Positions 1-8,040 of a DNA stretch of 8,561 nt are shown in pieces (the stretch's first letter is position 1; every line of letters starts with the position of its first letter). The DNA is taken from contig DAOVYZ010000119.1 in assembly GCA_030635365.1 (NCBI GenBank), positions 1 through 8,561 of the forward strand. Reading direction: 5' to 3'. The position numbers and the translations under genes are program-made. A model generated the notes under the pieces. The model made no database searches and was not told where the DNA came from. It saw only the letters and a program-made list of their open reading frames with translations. The DNA comes from Bacteroidales bacterium (GTDB taxonomy: Bacteria > Bacteroidota > Bacteroidia > Bacteroidales > UBA12077).

Positions 1-1121
1 AAAAGGAGTCTATTGATACTATATTGCAATTTGAAGAACTTAAAAAACATAATAAAATTGAAAAGCTTTTTGTTTTTGGATGCCTTTCAGAACGGTATAA
101 AAGCGAATTGGAAAAGGAAATACCGGCGGTCGATAAGTATTTTGGAGTTTTTAATATAAAAGAACTCTTAGAAACTGTTGGAGGCAGGTATAAAGAACTG
201 GTTGGAGAAAGGCTTATAACAACACCAAAACACTATGCATATCTAAAAATATCTGAGGGTTGTGACCGAACTTGTTCATTTTGCGCCATTCCGCTAATAA
301 AAGGCAAACATAAATCCCGATCAATTGAAGATATTGTTGCTGAAGCTAAACTATTAATTAAAAAAGGTGTAAAGGAAATAATACTAATAGCACAGGATCT
401 TTCATATTACGGCTACGATAAATACAAAGAATATAAGCTGGCTGAATTAATTGATAAAATTTCTGATATCAAAGGACTGGAATGGCTAAGGCTTCATTAT
501 GCTTTTCCTGCTAAATTCCCAAAAAACGTAATAAAAATCATCAAAACAAAATCTAATATTTGTAATTACCTGGATATACCCGTTCAGCATATTAGTGATA
601 AACAGCTGAAAATGATGCGAAGAGGGATTAATAAAAAGCAAACTTATGATTTAATTAATTATTTCCGAAATGAAATCCCTGGTATGGCACTTAGAACAAC
701 TTTGTTAGTAGGCCATCCCGGCGAGACGGATGAAGATTTTAATGAACTTATTGAATTTGTGAAGTTTGCGCAATTTGAAAGGCTGGGAGTATTTACTTAT
801 TCTGAAGAAGAAGATACATATTCCGAAAAAAACTTTAAGGATGAGATTCTTTTTTCTGTTAAACAATCAAGAATGGATACAATAATGGAGACTCAAAGAG
901 AGATATCTAATTCTTTAAATACTAAAAAGATAGGACGTTTACTTAAAGTGATTATTGACCGAAAGGAGGGAGGTAATTATATTGGTAGAACTGAATACGA
1001 CTCACCGGAAGTTGATAATGAGGTTATAATAAAAGAAAATATGAAATTACAAATTGGGACTTTTTATAATATTAGAATAAAAGATGCTGATGATTTTGAT
1101 TTATTCGGTGAAATAGAATAA
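1..1121 (+). CDS. rimO: Ribosomal protein S12 methylthiotransferase RimO, 5'-truncated by the window edge
   Basis: RimO is a radical-SAM enzyme with two iron-sulfur clusters that adds a methylthio group to a conserved aspartate of ribosomal protein S12. The frame is open from the first complete codon at base 3, with the residues KESIDTI before the first possible start (TTG at 24), so the real start lies outside the window. Roughly 60 N-terminal residues, carrying two of the three UPF0004-domain cysteines, are missing. Visible parts are the third UPF0004 cysteine in FGCLSERY (codon at 81), the radical-SAM motif CDRTCSFC (C-x3-C-x2-C, codons at 261, 273 and 282), the MRRGI and LLVGHPGETDEDF segments typical of RimO, and a C-terminal TRAM-type domain (about the last 65 residues, GRLLKVIID to FGEIE). 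Those motifs favour RimO over its tRNA-modifying relative MiaB. The remaining length (372 residues) fits a family of about 430. Nothing looks broken. It converges on clpC, with 84 bp between the stop codons. Confidence 0.95.
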   Translation, partial: KESIDTILQFEELKKHNKIEKLFVFGCLSERYKSELEKEIPAVDKYFGVFNIKELLETVGGRYKELVGERLITTPKHYAYLKISEGCDRTCSFCAIPLIKGKHKSRSIEDIVAEAKLLIKKGVKEIILIAQDLSYYGYDKYKEYKLAELIDKISDIKGLEWLRLHYAFPAKFPKNVIKIIKTKSNICNYLDIPVQHISDKQLKMMRRGINKKQTYDLINYFRNEIPGMALRTTLLVGHPGETDEDFNELIEFVKFAQFERLGVFTYSEEEDTYSEKNFKDEILFSVKQSRMDTIMETQREISNSLNTKKIGRLLKVIIDRKEGGNYIGRTEYDSPEVDNEVIIKENMKLQIGTFYNIRIKDADDFDLFGEIE

Positions 1122-1205
1122 GCAAAACTTTCAATATCCTTGTACTGCTAACGGCAACCTATATCAACAATCTTAATAAGTGCAAAATTTGTTAAGTTAT
1201 TCAGA

Positions 1206-3761
1206 TTATTCTTTTTCCTTTATTTTTTCTTTCCCGTCAACAGGCTTGGCAGGCTTATTTTTCTTTTTGGGATTGATTACAATTTCATCTATTTCCTTAT
1301 CATAATCAACTTCAAGAATATCTCCAGCCTTCAGGGTAGACTTAATTATTACCTCTGCCATAGGATCCTCAAGATACTTTTGAATTGCCCGTTTCAATGG
1401 GCGTGCACCATACTCAGGATCAAACCCTTTATCAGTAATATAATTCTTTGCAACCTTAGTTAATTCAATATTATAACCCAATGCATTAATTCTATGGAAT
1501 AATCCTTTAAGTTCAATATCGATAATACTGTGTATATGTTCTTTATTTAATGAATTGAATATTATAATATCATCAAGGCGATTAATAAATTCAGGAGCAA
1601 AAGAACGTTTTAAAGCATTTTGTATCACACTCTTTGCATGTTGACTAGCTGATTCTTGTTTTGCGCGGGTTGTAAAACCAACACCTTGCCCAAAATCTTT
1701 AAGCTGGCGGCTTCCAATATTCGAAGTCATAATAATTATTGTATTCCTAAAATCGATTCTACGCCCCAAACTATCAGTTAACTGGCCTTCATCTAGTACT
1801 TGTAATAATAAATGGAATACATCCGGATGAGCTTTTTCTATTTCATCAAGTAAAATAACAGAATATGGCTTTCGGCGAACTTTCTCTGTTAACTGGCCAC
1901 CTTCTTCATAACCAATATATCCCGGAGGTGCTCCAACTAACCTTGATACAGAGAATTTCTCCATATATTCACTCATATCCATGCGGATAAGGTTGTCAAC
2001 ACTATCAAATAGATATAATGCAAGAATTTTTGCTAACTGAGTTTTACCAACACCGGTTGGCCCTAAGAAAATAAATGACCCTATTGGTTTATTTGGATCT
2101 TTTAATCCTGCACGATTTCGTTGAATTGACTTAACAATTTTAGCAATAGCATCATCTTGTCCAATAACATTCTGCTTTAATTCATCGCCCATTTTCATCA
2201 GTCGGGCACCTTCAGCTTGTGCAATCCTTTGAACCGGAACTCCGGTCATCATTGCAACAACTTCTGCAACTTCTTCTTCTGAAACAGTTTCACGGTTTTT
2301 AACCAACTCTTTTTCCCAATTATCCTTCTCAGTATCTAATGCATCCATCAATTTCTTTTCACTATCTCTAAAATTTGCAGCCGATTCAAAATTCTGATTC
2401 TTTACTGCCGCTATTTTATCTTTACGTACATCTTCAATTTGTTTCTCAATCTCAATAATCTTGCTTGGTACTACAATATTTGATATGTGTACTCTTGAAC
2501 CTGATTCATCTAAAGCATCAATAGCTTTATCTGGTAAATGGCGGTCGCTAATATAACGCATAGTGAGTTTTACACATGAATCAATTGCCGAATCTGTATA
2601 ATTCACATTATGATGGTCTTCGTATCTGCTTTTTATATTATGCAATATTTCAATCGTTTCTTCAGGTGTAGTTGGATCAACCATTATTTTTTGGAATCGC
2701 CTTTCTAATGCACCGTCTTTTTCAATATATTGACGATACTCATCAAGTGTTGTTGCACCAATACATTGTATTTCACCGCGTGCTAATGAAGGTTTAAGCA
2801 TATTAGCAGCATCAAGAGAACCGGTTGCCCCACCTGCCCCTACAATAGTATGGATTTCATCAATAAACAGAATAATATTAGTAGATTTTGAAAGTTCATT
2901 TAATATTGCTTTCATTCTTTCTTCAAACTGTCCACGATATTTTGTTCCTGCTACAATTGATGCTAAATCTAAGGTTATTACTCTTTTATCAAATAATACC
3001 CTGGATACTTTCCTTTGAATAATTCGCAGGGCCAATCCTTCAACAATTGCCGATTTACCAACACCCGGCTCACCAATAAGGACAGGATTATTTTTCTTCC
3101 TACGGCTAAGTATTTGAGCTAGTCTCTCTATTTCTTTTTCGCGCCCAACAATAGGGTCAAGGGCATTATCTTCAGCGGCTTTCGTTAAATCAATACCGAA
3201 ATTATCTAAAACAGGCGTTTCAGATTTTGCTTGTTGTCCTTGCTGGGCCGATCCTCCACCGCTTCCTTTACCCGGGCCAAAAGGCATTTCATTCTCTTCA
3301 TCTTCAAAATCTGCTTTCAACTCAATTTCAGTATTTTCCATTTCAGATCTAATAGTTTGATAATCTATATGCTGTTCTTCAAGTATTTGAGTAACAACAC
3401 TATTTTCATCTTTCAAAATAGATAATAATAAATGTCCTGTATTAATGGTAGAACTACTAAATGATTTTGCTTCGAGATAAACAAGCTTTAAGGCTCTTTC
3501 GGCAGTTTTAAAAAGAGGTATGTTATCAGTATCAGTAATTCTAAGATTTTCTTCTGACCTTATTCTAAACTCAATCGATTTTTTTAGCCTGTTAAGATCA
3601 ATGTTAAGATTTTCAAGAATAGTAACAGCAAGCCCTTCACCTTCCCGTAAAATACCCAAAAGCAAGTGTTCTGTACCAATATATGCATTGCCAAGCCGAA
3701 CAGCTTCTTCTTTACTATAACTTAAAACATCCTTTATTCGTTGCGAAAATTTTGCATCCAT
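1206..3761 (-). CDS. clpC: ATP-dependent Clp protease ATP-binding subunit ClpC
   Basis: This is a Hsp100 AAA+ unfoldase, 851 residues, expected to form a cytoplasmic hexamer that threads damaged or tagged proteins into ClpP. Domains in order: a double Clp-N repeat (about 1-145), an acidic then Gly/Gln-rich linker (150-182), and AAA+ domain 1 with Walker A GEPGVGKS (230-237), pore loop KYRG (274-277), Walker B ending in D301-E302 and arginine fingers near R354-R355. A short UVR-like coiled coil follows (about 436-475). AAA+ domain 2 has Walker A GPTGVGKT (567-574), pore loop GYIG (614-617), Walker B LLDE (637-640) and sensor-2 GAR (785-787). The short middle domain separates it from ClpB, and VGF at 694-696 is the expected ClpP-docking loop, so a proteolytic partner is likely. 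The tail is lysine-rich. The ATG at 3761 is chosen because MDAKFSQRIKDVL is the usual ClpC N-terminus; it has no Shine-Dalgarno site. The gene is divergent from gyrA. No key residue is missing. No clpP, mcsA or ctsR lies nearby. Confidence 0.97.
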   Translation of the reverse strand: MDAKFSQRIKDVLSYSKEEAVRLGNAYIGTEHLLLGILREGEGLAVTILENLNIDLNRLKKSIEFRIRSEENLRITDTDNIPLFKTAERALKLVYLEAKSFSSSTINTGHLLLSILKDENSVVTQILEEQHIDYQTIRSEMENTEIELKADFEDEENEMPFGPGKGSGGGSAQQGQQAKSETPVLDNFGIDLTKAAEDNALDPIVGREKEIERLAQILSRRKKNNPVLIGEPGVGKSAIVEGLALRIIQRKVSRVLFDKRVITLDLASIVAGTKYRGQFEERMKAILNELSKSTNIILFIDEIHTIVGAGGATGSLDAANMLKPSLARGEIQCIGATTLDEYRQYIEKDGALERRFQKIMVDPTTPEETIEILHNIKSRYEDHHNVNYTDSAIDSCVKLTMRYISDRHLPDKAIDALDESGSRVHISNIVVPSKIIEIEKQIEDVRKDKIAAVKNQNFESAANFRDSEKKLMDALDTEKDNWEKELVKNRETVSEEEVAEVVAMMTGVPVQRIAQAEGARLMKMGDELKQNVIGQDDAIAKIVKSIQRNRAGLKDPNKPIGSFIFLGPTGVGKTQLAKILALYLFDSVDNLIRMDMSEYMEKFSVSRLVGAPPGYIGYEEGGQLTEKVRRKPYSVILLDEIEKAHPDVFHLLLQVLDEGQLTDSLGRRIDFRNTIIIMTSNIGSRQLKDFGQGVGFTTRAKQESASQHAKSVIQNALKRSFAPEFINRLDDIIIFNSLNKEHIHSIIDIELKGLFHRINALGYNIELTKVAKNYITDKGFDPEYGARPLKRAIQKYLEDPMAEVIIKSTLKAGDILEVDYDKEIDEIVINPKKKNKPAKPVDGKEKIKEKE

Positions 3762-3817
3762 AAAAATTTCTTATAAATGAGATATTGTGAATAGTCGTAT
3801 TATTTTTAATTATAATA

Positions 3818-3852
3818 CAAAATTAATATAAGCGTACTAAAAATAAAACAAA
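3818..3852 (-). promoter_or_regulatory. Possible clpC promoter (Bacteroidota type)
   Basis: On the minus strand 3825-3818 reads TAATTTTG, a match to the Bacteroidota -7 element TAnnTTTG. The nearest upstream TTTG (3852-3849, minus strand) is 23 bp away, rather than the usual 19 to 21, so the -33 part is weak. Transcription would begin near 3811, giving a leader of about 50 nt. In DNA this A/T-rich a single -7 match could be chance. Confidence 0.35.
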
Positions 3853-3912
3853 TAAATTAATAATCGGATTAAAATTGCAAAATACAATATAATATTATTT
3901 TATGATAAATGC

Positions 3913-3935
3913 CATAATTTGTTTAACAAATTATG
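3913..3935. promoter_or_regulatory. 23-bp perfect palindrome, candidate operator
   Basis: The left arm CATAATTTGTT (3913-3923) and right arm AACAAATTATG (3925-3935) are exact reverse complements around one central T. It sits about 150 bp upstream of the clpC ATG and 185 bp upstream of the gyrA ATG. There is no T-run typical of a terminator, and both neighbours point away, so a terminator makes little sense. A dimeric transcription-factor site is the more natural reading. The arms are low in G+C, and the binding factor cannot be named from sequence. Confidence 0.5.
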
Positions 3936-4043
3936 AATCAATATGTTTAGACTCATGTTTTTTTTCTCTAAAAAACTGTTGATAAAAAGCTATTGTTATG
4001 AACATATTTCTGTTGAAAAATCGGTACAATAACACTAAATAAT

Positions 4044-4074
4044 TCGCTTAAAAAAGGCTATTTTAGTACTTTTG
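4044..4074 (+). promoter_or_regulatory. Possible gyrA promoter (Bacteroidota type)
   Basis: TACTTTTG at 4067-4074 fits TAnnTTTG. Twenty bases upstream is TTCG (4043-4046), a 3-of-4 match to the -33 element TTTG. The start of transcription would fall near 4081 and leave a leader of about 40 nt before the ATG. A second TAnnTTTG at 4109-4116 is too close to the start codon to serve. Confidence 0.4.
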
Positions 4075-4120
4075 ATTTTTTAAAAAAAATAGACATTAAA
4101 TAACTTAATATTTTTGATAT

Positions 4121-6634
4121 ATGGCAGAAGGAGAAAGAATAGTAAAAATTAATATTGAAGAAGAAATGAAATCGGCCTACATTGATTATTCAATGTCGGT
4201 TATAGTTTCAAGAGCGTTACCAGATGTAAGAGATGGATTTAAGCCTGTTCATAGAAGAGTATTGTTTGGAATGTCTGACCTTGGCTTAGCCTCAAATAAA
4301 CCATATAAAAAATCAGCAAGAATTGTAGGAGAGGTTTTGGGTAAATACCATCCACATGGCGACTCATCTGTATATGAAGCTATGGTGAGAATGGCTCAAC
4401 CATGGTCCTTACGTTACCCATTGGTAGACGGGCAAGGTAACTTTGGATCAATTGATGGTGATAGCCCTGCTGCAATGCGTTACACAGAAGCACGATTAAA
4501 GAAAATTTCCGAAGAAGTTTTACGTGATTTAGATAAAAATACTGTTGACTTTCAATTAAATTTTGATGACTCTTTGCAAGAGCCTACCGTATTACCAACA
4601 CGAATACCAACTTTATTGATTAACGGAGCTTCTGGTATAGCTGTAGGAATGGCTACGAATATGCCACCTCATAACCTTTCGGAGGCAATAGATGCCATAA
4701 TTGCATATATTGGTAATAATGATATAGAAATCCCTGAGTTGATGGAATATATCAAAGCACCTGATTTTCCTACAGGTGGTATTATATATGGGTACCAGGG
4801 ATCTAAGGACGCATTTGAAACAGGAAAGGGAAGAATTGTGGTGCGGTCGAAGGCAGAAATTGAAACAGAGCCAAACGGGAGAGAAAAGATTATTGTTACC
4901 GAGATACCATACATGGTTAATAAAGCAGAATTGATACGTAAAACTGCTGAACTAGTTAATGAAAAGAAAATAGATGGTATTACAAATCTGAATGATGAAT
5001 CGGACAGAAACGGTATGCGTATTGTTTATGAAGTTAGAAAAGACGCTATTGCGAATGTTGTTCTCAATAAATTATTTAAATATACACAACTTCAAACATC
5101 ATTTAGTGTAAATAACATAGCTTTGGTTAAAGGAAGGCCTAAGGTTCTTAATGTTAAACAACTGATTTCTAATTTTGTAAATCACAGACACGATGTTGTT
5201 GTTAGAAGGACCCAATATGAATTAGAGCAAGCAAAAAAGAAAGCTCATATCCTGGAAGGCTTATTAATAGCGTTAGACCATTTAGATGAAGTGATTGCGT
5301 TAATACGAGCCTCAAGTACTCCTGAAGAAGCTAAGGATGGCTTAATGAGCAAATTTGAATTAAGTGAGCTTCAGGCTAAAGCAATACTTGAGATGAGATT
5401 GCAAAAGCTTACTGGACTGGAAAGGGAGAAAATAAAGGAAGAATATGCAGAACTGCTAAAATTAATAGATCATTTGAAAACTATCTTAAATGATGAATCC
5501 ATTAGAATGCAAATTATTAAGGATGAATTAATAGAGGTGAAAGAGGTATATGGCGATGAGAGAAGGACTGAAATAGTTCCTGACGAAGGTGAATTTAATC
5601 CTGAAGATTTTTATGCTGATGAAGATATGGTAGTAACCATGTCGCATTTGGGATATATAAAACGCACTCCGGCCACCGAATTCAGAACTCAAAACAGGGG
5701 TGGTGTTGGCTCTAAAGGAAGTACTACAAGAGATGAAGACTTTCTGGAACATATGTTTATAGCTTCAATGCATAATACTATGCTTTTCTTTACGGAAAAA
5801 GGAAAATGTTATTGGTTAAAAGTTTATCAAATACCGGAAGGTGCGAAAAGTACTAAAGGAAGAGCAATACAAAATATTATAAATATAGAACCGGAAGATA
5901 AGGTTAAAGCATTTATTAACGTTCAAAGCCTGGATGATAAAGAGTATATTGAGAATAACTACATTGTAATGTGTACTAAAAAGGGCATAATTAAGAAAAC
6001 ACAGCTTGAAGCTTATTCACGCCCTCGGCAAAATGGAGTAAATGCAATTACTATTAAAGAAGGCGATACCTTATTACAGGCTAAACTTACCGATGGTAAA
6101 AGCAATATAGTTCTTGCCACACGTGAAGGTAAAGCAATCCGTTTTCATGAACAAAAGGTAAGGTCAATTGGCAGGACTGGAGCTGGAGTTAGGGGTATAA
6201 CACTAAGTAAGCCTGATGATGAAGTAGTTGGAATGGTTTGGTTAGAGGAATCTGACCATGAGGTTTTAGTTGTATCGGAAAAAGGGTTTGGCAAACGGTC
6301 TGATATAGAAGACTATAGAATTACAAATAGGGGAGGGAAAGGAGTGAAGACTTTAAATATAACTGAGAAAACCGGGAAAATGATTGCTATTAAAGGCGTT
6401 AATGACGATATGGATTTAATGATCATAAACAGATCGGGAATTACTATACGTTTGGCGGTTTCGAATATTAGAGTTACCGGTAGGGCAACGCAAGGAGTAC
6501 GCCTGATTAACTTAAGGAATAATGACTCAATTGCGGCGGTAGCACAAGTTACAACGGATGAAGAAGAAGATTTAATTGAAAATGAATCTTTAAATTCAGA
6601 AGGTACTGAAACAACTAATGAATCTAATGATTAA
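4121..6634 (+). CDS. gyrA: DNA gyrase subunit A
   Basis: GyrA is the breakage-reunion subunit of the A2B2 gyrase that introduces negative supercoils. At 837 residues it has normal length. The N-terminal winged-helix region carries the catalytic tyrosine Y121 in AAMRYTEARL (E. coli Y122). The quinolone-determining stretch GKYHPHGDSSVYE has S82 and E86 at the positions of E. coli S83 and D87, so no common resistance substitution is visible at S82; Glu at 86 is a frequent natural variant. The tower and coiled-coil regions follow to about residue 495. The C-terminal beta-pinwheel (about 500-812) has QNRGGVG (524-530) at the GyrA-box position of the first blade and a closer box-like NRGGKG (736-741) later. 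An acidic Asp/Glu/Asn tail ends the protein. The N-terminus MAEGERIVKINIEEEMKSAY is GyrA-like and argues against ParC. ATG 4121 has no Shine-Dalgarno site. gyrB is not in the window. Confidence 0.97.
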   Translation: MAEGERIVKINIEEEMKSAYIDYSMSVIVSRALPDVRDGFKPVHRRVLFGMSDLGLASNKPYKKSARIVGEVLGKYHPHGDSSVYEAMVRMAQPWSLRYPLVDGQGNFGSIDGDSPAAMRYTEARLKKISEEVLRDLDKNTVDFQLNFDDSLQEPTVLPTRIPTLLINGASGIAVGMATNMPPHNLSEAIDAIIAYIGNNDIEIPELMEYIKAPDFPTGGIIYGYQGSKDAFETGKGRIVVRSKAEIETEPNGREKIIVTEIPYMVNKAELIRKTAELVNEKKIDGITNLNDESDRNGMRIVYEVRKDAIANVVLNKLFKYTQLQTSFSVNNIALVKGRPKVLNVKQLISNFVNHRHDVVVRRTQYELEQAKKKAHILEGLLIALDHLDEVIALIRASSTPEEAKDGLMSKFELSELQAKAILEMRLQKLTGLEREKIKEEYAELLKLIDHLKTILNDESIRMQIIKDELIEVKEVYGDERRTEIVPDEGEFNPEDFYADEDMVVTMSHLGYIKRTPATEFRTQNRGGVGSKGSTTRDEDFLEHMFIASMHNTMLFFTEKGKCYWLKVYQIPEGAKSTKGRAIQNIINIEPEDKVKAFINVQSLDDKEYIENNYIVMCTKKGIIKKTQLEAYSRPRQNGVNAITIKEGDTLLQAKLTDGKSNIVLATREGKAIRFHEQKVRSIGRTGAGVRGITLSKPDDEVVGMVWLEESDHEVLVVSEKGFGKRSDIEDYRITNRGGKGVKTLNITEKTGKMIAIKGVNDDMDLMIINRSGITIRLAVSNIRVTGRATQGVRLINLRNNDSIAAVAQVTTDEEEDLIENESLNSEGTETTNESND

Positions 6635-6662
6635 AAGTATGTTTTAAAATTTCGGTATAAAA

Positions 6663-6693
6663 TTTGACATAACATAAATATATTTTATTTTTG
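6663..6693 (+). promoter_or_regulatory. Promoter of the TPR-protein gene, exact Bacteroidota consensus
   Basis: TTTG (6663-6666), a 19-bp spacer and TATTTTTG (6686-6693) match the Bacteroidota primary-sigma pattern TTTG-N19-TAnnTTTG at every defined base. Transcription would start near 6700, leaving a leader of about 33 nt before ATG 6733. This suggests the TPR gene has its own promoter and does not depend only on read-through from gyrA, for which I see no terminator hairpin. Confidence 0.7.
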
Positions 6694-6732
6694 GAGAAAC
6701 TAAATTAATTAAAATTTAAATAACAAATCATC

Positions 6733-7893
6733 ATGAAAAGAGGACTTTTATTTTCAATATCAATTGTTTTTGCGATATGTATTTTGCCTGGCAATGGTAT
6801 TGCTCAAAAGAAGTATGTGAACAAAGCTATGGTTTGGGCTGAGGGTGGCGAAAAGCTGGACACAGCTTTAAATGCAATTAAATTTGCCGAGACTCAGGAA
6901 AAAACCAAAGATTGGGCAAAGACATATTATGTAAAAGGTTTGGTTTACCAGGCTATAGCAAATTCTGAGAACGAAGAATTTAAAAATATAATCGAATATC
7001 CTATGGTAAATGCTTTTGATAATTTTAAGAAAGCATATAATATGGAAGGTGGAAAGTTATTCCAGGCACCAATTGATGCTCAACTGCTTACCGTTGTTAA
7101 CGTATTCGTACAAAATGCGGTAAACGCATACCAGGAAGAAAATCTGGACGAAGCTTTGATTTATTTTGAAAAATCACTCGAAGTAAAAGAAATGCCACTT
7201 TTTGGAGGAGAAATTGATACAGCCATTATTTTTAATACTGCAATAACTGCACAAAAGGCTGAAAAATATGATATGGCAATTGAGTATTATGAGAAATCAA
7301 TAAAGTATGGCTATGGCGAAGGAGATTCTTACGCACTAATGGCAGATTGTTACAAAGCAAAAGGAGATAATGAAAATTATGTAGGATCGCTAAAATCAGG
7401 ATTTGAAGCATATCCTGCCAGTCAATCGTTATTAGGTGGTATAATTAATTATTATTTGTTAGAAACAGAAAATCCTGAAGAGGCTTTTAGGTATTTAGAA
7501 TTGGCCCGAGAAGGAGACCCTACAAATCCTCAGTTTTATTCAGCTGAAGCTCATTTATTCGATAAAATGGGAGAAAAAGATAAAGCGAAAGAGAAATATA
7601 AAAAAGCTATAGAAGTTGATGCTGAATTTTTTGAAGCTTATTATAACTTAGGAGTTATTTATTTTAACGAAGCTGTTGAATTAACAGATAAGGCAAATGA
7701 AATAACAGATAATAAAAAATATGAGGATGCAAAGAAAATAGCAGATAACAAGTTTAGTGAAGCTTTACCATATATTGAGAAAGCGCACGAATTAAAGCCG
7801 GAGGATACAAGTATAATGTCTACGCTAAAAACTTTGTATTATCGTTTAAAAATGAACGATAAGTACGAAGAGATTAATAACAAAATGCAATAA
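6733..7893 (+). CDS. Exported tetratricopeptide-repeat protein, function unknown
   Basis: The 386-residue product starts with a cleavable signal peptide: MKR, a hydrophobic core (about 5-19) and a likely signal-peptidase I site after NGIA (A24). No lipobox cysteine is present, so it is probably a soluble periplasmic protein. The rest is mostly helical TPR units. Recognisable ones lie near 123-152 (AYQEENLDEALIYFEKSLEV), 163-195 (AEKYDMAIEYYEKSI), 197-230, 231-263 (ENPEEAFRYLELAREGDP), 265-298 (GEKDKAKEKYKKAIEVD) and a split unit 300-355. The split unit is broken by a charged insertion of about 28 residues (312-340) between its two helices. Weaker helical repeats occupy about 40-104. TPR arrays bind other proteins; no enzymatic motif is visible. 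It follows gyrA by 98 bp, has its own promoter and is closed by a hairpin terminator. I believe a TPR gene next to gyrA recurs in Bacteroidales, but I could not check this. Start chosen because it yields the signal peptide. Confidence 0.9.
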   Translation: MKRGLLFSISIVFAICILPGNGIAQKKYVNKAMVWAEGGEKLDTALNAIKFAETQEKTKDWAKTYYVKGLVYQAIANSENEEFKNIIEYPMVNAFDNFKKAYNMEGGKLFQAPIDAQLLTVVNVFVQNAVNAYQEENLDEALIYFEKSLEVKEMPLFGGEIDTAIIFNTAITAQKAEKYDMAIEYYEKSIKYGYGEGDSYALMADCYKAKGDNENYVGSLKSGFEAYPASQSLLGGIINYYLLETENPEEAFRYLELAREGDPTNPQFYSAEAHLFDKMGEKDKAKEKYKKAIEVDAEFFEAYYNLGVIYFNEAVELTDKANEITDNKKYEDAKKIADNKFSEALPYIEKAHELKPEDTSIMSTLKTLYYRLKMNDKYEEINNKMQ

Positions 7894-7911
7894 AAGTTAA
7901 AACTAAATAGA

Positions 7912-7940
7912 AGGGAGGTTATTTCAGCCTCCCTATACTT
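7912..7940 (+). terminator. Rho-independent-type terminator after the TPR gene
   Basis: Nineteen bases past the stop codon, AGGGAGG (7912-7918) pairs perfectly with CCTCCCT (7928-7934). Inside it a T·G and a T-A pair extend the stem, closing on the loop ATTTC. The following TATACTTTC is only moderately T-rich, so termination may be incomplete. Position and stem strength make it the natural end of the gyrA/TPR block. Confidence 0.7.
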
Positions 7941-7996
7941 TCATACATCCTATTTAACATAATATTAATTATAGGACTAATATTAGTAGAAACCGG

Positions 7997-8020
7997 AATA
8001 AGCCTGTAAGGCTTATTTTA
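7997..8020. terminator. Second terminator-like hairpin
   Basis: AATAAGCCT (7997-8005) and AGGCTTATT (8009-8017) form a perfect 9-bp stem with the tri-nucleotide loop GTA. Its right arm runs into TTA and then A/T-rich DNA with a TTTT (8027-8030). It lies about 60 bp beyond the first terminator and could back it up on the + strand. It could also act on leftward transcription, though the minus-strand exit lacks a T-run. Confidence 0.5.
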
Positions 8021-8040
8021 ATATAATTTTAGCTCTCGGA

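Larger units (their letters stand above)
3762..4120. other. Divergent clpC/gyrA intergenic region
   Basis: This is 359 bp of very A/T-rich DNA between the two divergent starts, with no plausible gene on either strand. It holds a 23-bp palindrome (3913-3935), one TAnnTTTG match facing clpC (3818-3825, minus strand), one suitably placed match facing gyrA (4067-4074), and two similar CTGTTGA(T/A)AAAA segments beginning at 3976 and 4010. I compared it by eye with the CIRCE and CtsR heat-shock operators and saw neither. Both flanking genes must be transcribed outward from here. Confidence 0.85.

Noticed and set aside
1122..1205. Possible shared terminator between convergent rimO and clpC
   Set aside because: Only weak short pairings (for example CTTAA with TTAAG around 1174-1196) are visible, with no GC-rich stem and T-run. 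I could not support a terminator.
3231..3720. Two short + strand open frames (3231-3425 and 3520-3720)
   Set aside because: Both lie antisense inside the well-supported clpC coding sequence and have no independent signals.
4109..4116. TATTTTTG, a second TAnnTTTG match just before gyrA
   Set aside because: It ends five bases before the ATG, so transcription would start inside the coding region. The match at 4067-4074 is better placed.
4669..5752. Two minus-strand open frames (4669-4914 and 5528-5752)
   Set aside because: They are antisense to conserved parts of gyrA and look like by-products of its codon use.
7976..7987. 12-bp palindrome ACTAATATTAGT
   Set aside because: It is short and entirely ordinary in such A/T-rich DNA, with no gene start nearby to regulate, so it is not listed as a separate site.
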